64,000 nucleotides of DNA. Origin: Aphrophora alni (Eukaryota; Arthropoda; Insecta; Hemiptera; Aphrophoridae). The DNA lies in the NCBI GenBank assembly GCA_963513935.1, contig OY740771.1, forward strand, positions 18,087,349 through 18,151,348, given 5' to 3'. The stretch's first letter is position 1. Every line of letters starts with the position of its first letter. This document shows positions 54,668 through 60,600 of this stretch, piece by piece. The notes beneath the pieces are model-generated. The model was not told where the DNA came from and made no database searches. It was given only the letters and a program-made list of their open reading frames with translations. The position numbers were made by a program, and so were the translations under genes.

Positions 54668-57600
54668 TCCAAATTTAGCAACAAAACAATTATTTTAAAA
54701 TGGTAAACATCTTATAATTTTAAAGGGAATAAAGAAAAGAGAAAAAATTGTCAAACTGATCTCTATCTTTAACACATAAAATATTGCTACATAATCTTAA
54801 TTTTTTTAAAGTTTGACTACAAAAATACAGCTAAATTAGAAAATAATCATTAACAACATAACCTTGTTATGGCTCATGGTTATATTGAAACAACAATGGA
54901 GAGGATTGAAAGAATTTTCTATATTAAATGAAACATTTTCTAAATCACCTCGAATTAATAAATATATCATTGTGGTTTTAAAGTTATTGGATGATAATGA
55001 ATTGTTCATATTATTTACATGGTTTAAACAAATATTTGGCATCATTTGTGTGTAGGAAAACTAATACACAATTTTTGAGAGTAAAAATCAATTCCCGTTA
55101 TCAAATTATGAACATAAAGAATGAAAAAAGCTAACATTGCTGACATAGCCAAGCATTGATAATGGGAGCAACCCAGATGCAAACCATCACGAATAGTACA
55201 GTGCAATGCCCACATGAAAGGAGTAGACCAGATGGATCAGAAACTGGCCTATTACCCTTGTGAGCAAAAGACTCTGCGATGGTACAAAAAACCCACACTT
55301 TATTACATAATAAAACTTAATTACCTGAACTGAAATCAACTTTTATACACCATATTTAGATTTTCTACATGTAAAGATATGTAAAAACAAACTCATTAAT
55401 TTTTAGTTATCTGATCATATAATGTCATTTTGCCTTAGCAGTGAATGTGTTAACATAGAAAACAGTACATACTGTAAACCATATTTTATTTAGTTAGCAC
55501 TATTAAAATTTTCAGCTTAAAATTACTAGTTTACCATGTCCTAATCCTTAATACTCTTTGTAGTTGTTTTTTTACATTAAATGAGCTGCCCATTGAGATG
55601 CACTACAACAAATTTGTATACAATTTGAGGCAAATCAAAAATTATTATTTCACTGTAAGTCACTAACTGCAACAGGGTTTTGTTTACCAACGATTACGTT
55701 GCTAATTATTGTTCTCTAATTTAACAATCTCCTTTGAAATCAAACTCTTTTTATGATTATGTAAAAAAATATTATCTTCTATTTTCACACTTTTTCATTA
55801 CTCGTTTCATCACTCCACACTACTACGACATTAACCCGACATATATGTACTAGGATTTCTTTACTTAATAGTGCTTTATCCATAGTTTTTTTGGTTTAAA
55901 GTCTAATTCATTGGTAATCCAAAAACAAATACCTTAATATCTGTCAAGCCAGTTTTTTGAAATATTATAATTTTAAAATAGAAAAACTCTTTCTTTCGTT
56001 TTTGTAGATTAACTCATTTCCAGTTCATTTTAGAATGAAATATTAAGATTTCAATATGAAATTAGTTAAAACTGAGGAAATATCGTTTCTACACAATCTA
56101 ACCATTTTTTTTATCAGTTCTAAGTCATTTTTTTTCTATTTTTTTACTACTTTCCATCAAGATCAGTTGTCCTATTTTAAAATGGTGTTGCCCCAAAAGG
56201 TGGGTGAAAGGATATATACATTTTTATATACACCAAACTACATATTAAACCAAAAAACTGTAGTCAAGCACATTTCTGAAAAATGCTTCTATTTTGTCAA
56301 TTCCAATTGACCTATATACTTATGTACATCGTGAGCCAAAACCTACTCCAATGTTTTGAATCAATAAACATTTCATAATGATGAGTGTCAATGGTTACAT
56401 GAGCGAGATCTCATAGTTAAAATTTCTATATTACAAACTTACTATATTGATTATTATCTATTTGAAAATAAAACACAATAAACACTTTATTTGTTCAAGA
56501 CAACATTTCAATGACTAACCATCACCTTAAAATCTTCAGGTACACAAGCTTCCTTTATATTGAACTACATTACATAAGGCTTGTTTACATTCTTTACATT
56601 AATAAAATTTTTGATTACTTTCGGAAGAAATCAGAGGTCGATCATGATCTGAGTGTACTTTTAGATAGATACTTTTAAACTCCACATTGAGCAAGTGTGC
56701 AATAAGGTCACCCGAATTTTGTAATTCATTAAACCTATAACTCAATGTCAGATAAATTTTTACATAATTTACAAGTATTTTGTAAAACATGCTATATATT
56801 TTTGTACTCTGAATAATCCGTACAATGCAAAACATATAAAACAAATAGCATAATCAATAGAAGTTTCTTTTTAATTCACAAAAGCTGAAAAAAATTTTTT
56901 TTTTAACTTCAAATCTTTCTACTTTGGTATTGCATAAGCTATGTAAGGATTGTATTTTTATCAATATTGTTATAAACTCTGATGAAGAATTTTGTGCTAA
57001 ACAAGAAAATATATATTATAGAAGTTATTTGAATTAATATAAAACATTAATACCAGGTAAATGTGATGGACTGTATATGGTATTATAATGTCACAAATTT
57101 ATGAATAAGCACATTCCATATAATTAACAAAACATAGCTCTACGAATAAAATATACTGTACTATAAAATTATAATTCTTTGATTTTATATTTATAAATAA
57201 AAATTAAATCTTTGAAAATGTAAAAATGTTTAAAGATTTAAAAAACAATAATATTTACATACATATATATTTGCACGAATGAAGTGGTTCTGAACTCTTT
57301 TTTTTCTGTGTCACTACCACTGTAATATTTTTATGAATTTCGTTTTAATGCTAATTGTAATATTTTATATGAAGTTGGGAGCCATTTTGTAACATTTATT
57401 ACAAAAAAGAAAATAAAAATAATAAAAAAAGAAATACCCTTGAAGGGAGCATAGACATTGGGTCGTAAGTTCTTTTATAGTGTACTCTGGAGAATTTCAA
57501 ATAAAAATACATAATCCAATTTCTGAAATGTAAATTTAATTATTTTAAAATATATTATAGATTGCATACAAGTTAAAAATATTTCCTGAAAAAATATTAA

Positions 57601-60600
57601 TCATCACATTTATTATAACATCGTAAAATTATAATTCATCCATACTTAATTTATAATTAATTTTGTGATTGCAACCTAATTCAAAATAAAAATCTTTCAT
57701 ATATAAAAATGCAATGTTCTCAAAATTTACAATATTTTTATATTGCCAAATTTCTTTTACTAAATACTTATTCTTTAAACATCAAATCTAATAAAATCAA
57801 CTCATGAATGTTTTTTATCAAAGTTTATAATCATTAGTTTTTAAAAACACATTTTCTCTTATTTGAAACCACGTGATATCTCTGCAAAACATCCTATCCA
57901 AAATTTGTTAATAAACTGTAAGTTCCAGTTATTTTTATGTTTAAGTTTTCATAAAACACAATTTGAGCATGTCATACCAAGAATGCTAGCACTGAAGCTA
58001 CATTCTACAATATACTCAACATTTTCATTCGATTCAAACTATTTCTTTGTTCAAACCGCATGTCATCTTATGAATTCACATCACATCTATTAAAAAGTAT
58101 CTTATTGAAAACATTCCTTCACTCTAAAATGTAACTTATTCAAATTTTAAGTCTCATTTCCGAGAAAATCACTTTACTGCCTGATTTTTCCTCTCTTCAA
58201 AAATAACTTATTGTCTGTAAAACATCCTATCCATTTAATTGATTTGTAACTTGTGATTATGTTGAAATTTTAACATTATGTTTATAGAATTGTCTGATGT
58301 TTTTTTTAAGCAGACATGATATGTTTTTCGAGTGTAATTTTCAAAACCTTTCATAAGTAAAAGATTTTATTTGTTTAAAATTATGATATTTTTTTTTAAT
58401 TCAAAAAAGAAATAAAGTTTTTATGAAATTAATCATATAAAGTAAAAAGAATATTAACTTCTCAATATATAAAAAAAAATTAATATGAAAAGTAGGTTGC
58501 AACTATAAATAAAATTATTAAATTAAATTCTAATGAACATAATCTTTTAAATAATTAAATATATAGGATGTTATATATTATGTAATTTCATTTTTACAGG
58601 TATTATTTGATTTATTTGTATTCTGGTGTTATATTGTGTTGTTTTAATAATATGAAATGTACATTTCAGAATAAAAAGATTTCTGTACTTTATTCAATAT
58701 TCTACTAAATACACTTTTTTCAAAAGAACTTACGATCTCAGAGATATTTTACACTCTCTTCAAGAGTGATAAATTTCATAATTAAATTATTTTATTTTTT
58801 GTAATAAGATATTACAAAATGGCCCCCAAATTTATCGAATAAGCATTACAAATCTCTTGTCCCTCTTTTAATTTAAATTGTTTCAATTGGCGCCCAACGT
58901 GGGGCATTTCAGAAATCTTATTCCCTTAAATTTAAATTGTTTCATTGTCTCTGAGAAAATATCTATTTCACTGAATTGTTCAGCTTTGTCATTGTCCCCA
59001 CCTTTACACACAACACACTGATGTCACATTTCTTAAAGTTTTATGCACATCTACACTGTTGTCATATTTCTCTAATATCTAATATTATATACGTTTTCTT
59101 ATTAATATATTTCTTACAAATCTCTCTGGCCATTTAGTACTAATTACCTTCTTTATTTAACTTTATCAATTATTATTATTATTCTATTCTATAACAGAAT
59201 ACATTCCCTATTCACTGCCTTGAGTCAAACTACTTTTCTAGTCAGATCAAGTTTACATAACCGAAAATGTACCCTATTACACCACTACAAAAAGTAAAAT
59301 TCCCTTTTGATACAATATTCTGTAAAAGCTGTACTCTTGTACTTTATATAGAAACCAAAATCAAGTTGGTTGAACAACTTATGTAGTGATAAGTAACACT
59401 GATAAACAAAGGTTGTTTGAGCGTCTAAGGTAATATGAATGGTAGTTAAGAAAGGAACATTGAGTGAAACAATTGGCAGTTAAGAGGGTTAAGGAAAAGC
59501 AGCAGAAGTTAAGGGACAAAAAACCTTTCTTATTTTATATTATGCCTAAGTAAGGAGAGTACTGTAGTAATTTTTAAGCCTTAAACACAAAAACTGCCTT
59601 GGTTAGAATGTGTACAAAACAAATTATGTAAAATTCTATTACAAGTTGCTATTCTAAAAAATCGACTCTCTTGAAGTGCTTGTACCAAATAAATCCCGTC
59701 TCCTATCTCAGCCTTAAATAATTGTTTCAACTTTTCATATATCAAATCATTCCAATAATCGTTTCTCAATACGGACATTATCGATAGAATGTATGTGTAC
59801 TAAAACAATATATGTCTCAACATTTTTTTTTTTTTTTTTTTTTAATTTGGATAATTTTCAATCACAAATAAATGAGGTTTTTAGTTAAACTGTTAATATT
59901 AAAGCATTTTATTTAACTATATATACCTTAGTAATTTAACTATGTGTACTTTATTGTTTAATTTTTTTCCATGTCTATGTATTTAATTTTATTGAACTAT
60001 ATACTTAGAATGATTTAATTACAACTTCATTGTTTGCTGATAAATTGCTAAATAAAATAAAAAACTAAACCCCTTTTTACAGTGCTTATTTTAATGGAGT
60101 TCATTGCCAAGGAAGCTTGTATAGATATAACAACTAAGTTTGATGACTCAGTTATTGACACATCATCTTAAACTAATAAACTGTGTATTTTGAAAAATTG
60201 TGTTTTCTTTCATTTGTTACTGAAGTTTCCACAAGTCTTGCTCATTTCAATTGAAATAAAAAATTATAACATTAATTACTCACTCGAGTGAAGGTAGAAA
60301 TTTGTTCGCTTCTTTTCCAAAAACTATTTCAAACACATTTAAAACATGTTTAATAACAATTGGTGTTTTACTTCGGTACTCTTTCTTTAGTTGAAGAAAT
60401 CCAGAAAATGTTTCACAAGCTAATATAGGTGCATAAGAACAATTAAACACTTGTTCGTAGAGCCATTGTTCTACTGCTGTTCGTACGCGAACCATGTATT
60501 TTGTGTATTCTGTAGTTGAATCTCGAGGAAACTTTGGATACACACTTTCTACTTCATCATCACCTTCGAACTGAGGTTTATTAGTGTCTGCACATTCATT

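Larger units (their letters stand above)
53669..60283 (-). other. CFAP47 intron (B-C)
   Basis: 6.6 kb. Contains a TA array, a piggyBac fragment, an LTR-like remnant and a poly(T) run. The stretches 53700-54600, 55320-58690 and 58920-60280 gave no other supported feature. Confidence 0.65.

Noticed and set aside
59581..59778. Minus-strand frame as an extra CFAP47 exon
   Set aside because: Exons B and C already join in phase without it, and no good acceptor/donor pair frames it.
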